A stretch of DNA of 64,000 nucleotides from Vicia villosa. Taxonomy: Eukaryota; Streptophyta; Magnoliopsida; Fabales; Fabaceae. Under the pieces are notes generated by a model that did no database searches, had not been told where the DNA came from, and was given only the letters and a program-made list of their open reading frames with translations. The DNA is taken from positions 649,790 through 713,789 of the forward strand of contig NW_026705409.1 of NCBI RefSeq assembly GCF_029867415.1, read 5' to 3'. Shown in pieces: positions 63,601 through 64,000 of the stretch (within the stretch, counting starts at the first letter, position 1; each line of letters begins with the position of its first letter). A program made the position numbers and the translations under genes.

Positions 63601-64000
63601 AATTTCTTTACTTTCCCACAAAAACAATGACTATCATATGCAATTTCTGGAATTTCTTTCCCTTCTCTAAAAACATGGAATATCATATACAATTTCAGGA
63701 ATTTCTTTCCTTTCTTCAAAAACTTGGACTATCATATTCAATTTATTAAATTTCTTTTTCTTCTCCATAAACGTGGAATATCATATGCAATTTCTGGAAA
63801 TTCTTTCCTTTCCCCAAAAACTTGGACTATCGTATTCAATTTCTAAAATTTCTTTTTCTTCTCCAAAAATGTGGACTATCATAAGCAATTTTAGGATTTC
63901 TTTCTCTTCTCCAAAAACATAGACTATCATATGGAATTTCTGGATTTTCTTTCCCTTCTAAAAAAACGTGGACTATCATATGCAATTTCTGGAATTTCTT
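38005..64000 (+). repeat. Satellite array: 49-bp monomer in a 33-mer higher-order repeat of 1616-1617 bp
   Basis: The monomer has the form GTGGACTATCATATGCAAT, then a variable A/T-rich step, then TTTCTTTCCCTTCTCCAAAAAC. Monomers within one higher-order unit differ clearly, but the order of variants recurs exactly. Higher-order copies start at 38005, 39622, 41238, 42854, 44470, 46087, 47703, 49319, 50936, 52552, 54169, 55786, 57403, 59020, 60637 and 62254, with a partial copy from 63871 to the window end. Spacing is 1617 or 1616 bp, explained by one A-run. Frames of 60-113 codons on both strands repeat with the unit and are not genes. I do not recognise the family with certainty; pea has a satellite of similar monomer size (PisTR-B, about 50 bp), but identity cannot be judged by eye. 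Confidence 0.97.

Noticed and set aside
38005..64000. CRISPR-like appearance of regular short repeats
   Set aside because: The sequence between conserved parts is itself related from monomer to monomer and recurs every 33 monomers. There are no unique spacers, and the context is plant DNA.

Overview
The window looks like nuclear plant DNA, most likely from a legume. It is AT-rich, has no bacterial gene structure, and is made almost entirely of tandem repeats and transposable elements: a CACTA DNA transposon, a Ty1/copia SIRE/Maximus-like solo LTR, and Ty3/gypsy-like solo LTRs. The legume call is an inference from the copia LTR terminus and its R/U5 style, not from a marker gene. No conventional multi-exon host gene, tRNA or rRNA is recognised.

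Region 1 (1-36146) is a head-to-tail array of ten complete units plus one truncated unit. The basic unit is about 2.14-2.18 kb, AT-rich, and carries a small ORF for a 77-residue two-zinc-finger peptide (one C2H2 finger, one C2HC-like finger). Eight copies are open and two are split by a transposon nest. Two further mini-ORFs (29 and 30 codons) recur in the unit. Differences between copies are mostly non-synonymous and hit zinc ligands in several units, so the array looks like a drifting, repeatedly homogenised gene-derived satellite rather than a set of selected genes.

Units 3 and 5 contain the same nested insertion at the same base: a 2.33-kb LTR-like element (TG...CA ends, 5-bp TSD CATTC) that is itself split by a 4.13-kb CACTA element (TSD TTA). 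The CACTA element keeps subterminal palindromes, leader exons, a TNP2-type transposase truncated just after its LCSDG motif, and a C-terminal transposon-protein exon. The two nests are 10,785 bp apart and nearly identical, and unit 4 between them is a mosaic (front like unit 1, back like unit 2). This points to one unequal crossover that duplicated a unit pair after the nest had formed. Unit 6 carries a 1,208-bp copia solo LTR. Unit 11 is cut by an inverted gypsy-like LTR (36147-38004) at nearly the same site.

Region 2 (38005-64000, running off the right edge) is a second, unrelated tandem array. It has a 49-bp monomer organised as a 33-monomer higher-order repeat of 1,616-1,617 bp, with sixteen complete copies and the start of a seventeenth. 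The copies appear almost identical; the only clear variant seen is one A-run marker. ORFs seen there are a by-product of the repeat and are not annotated as genes.
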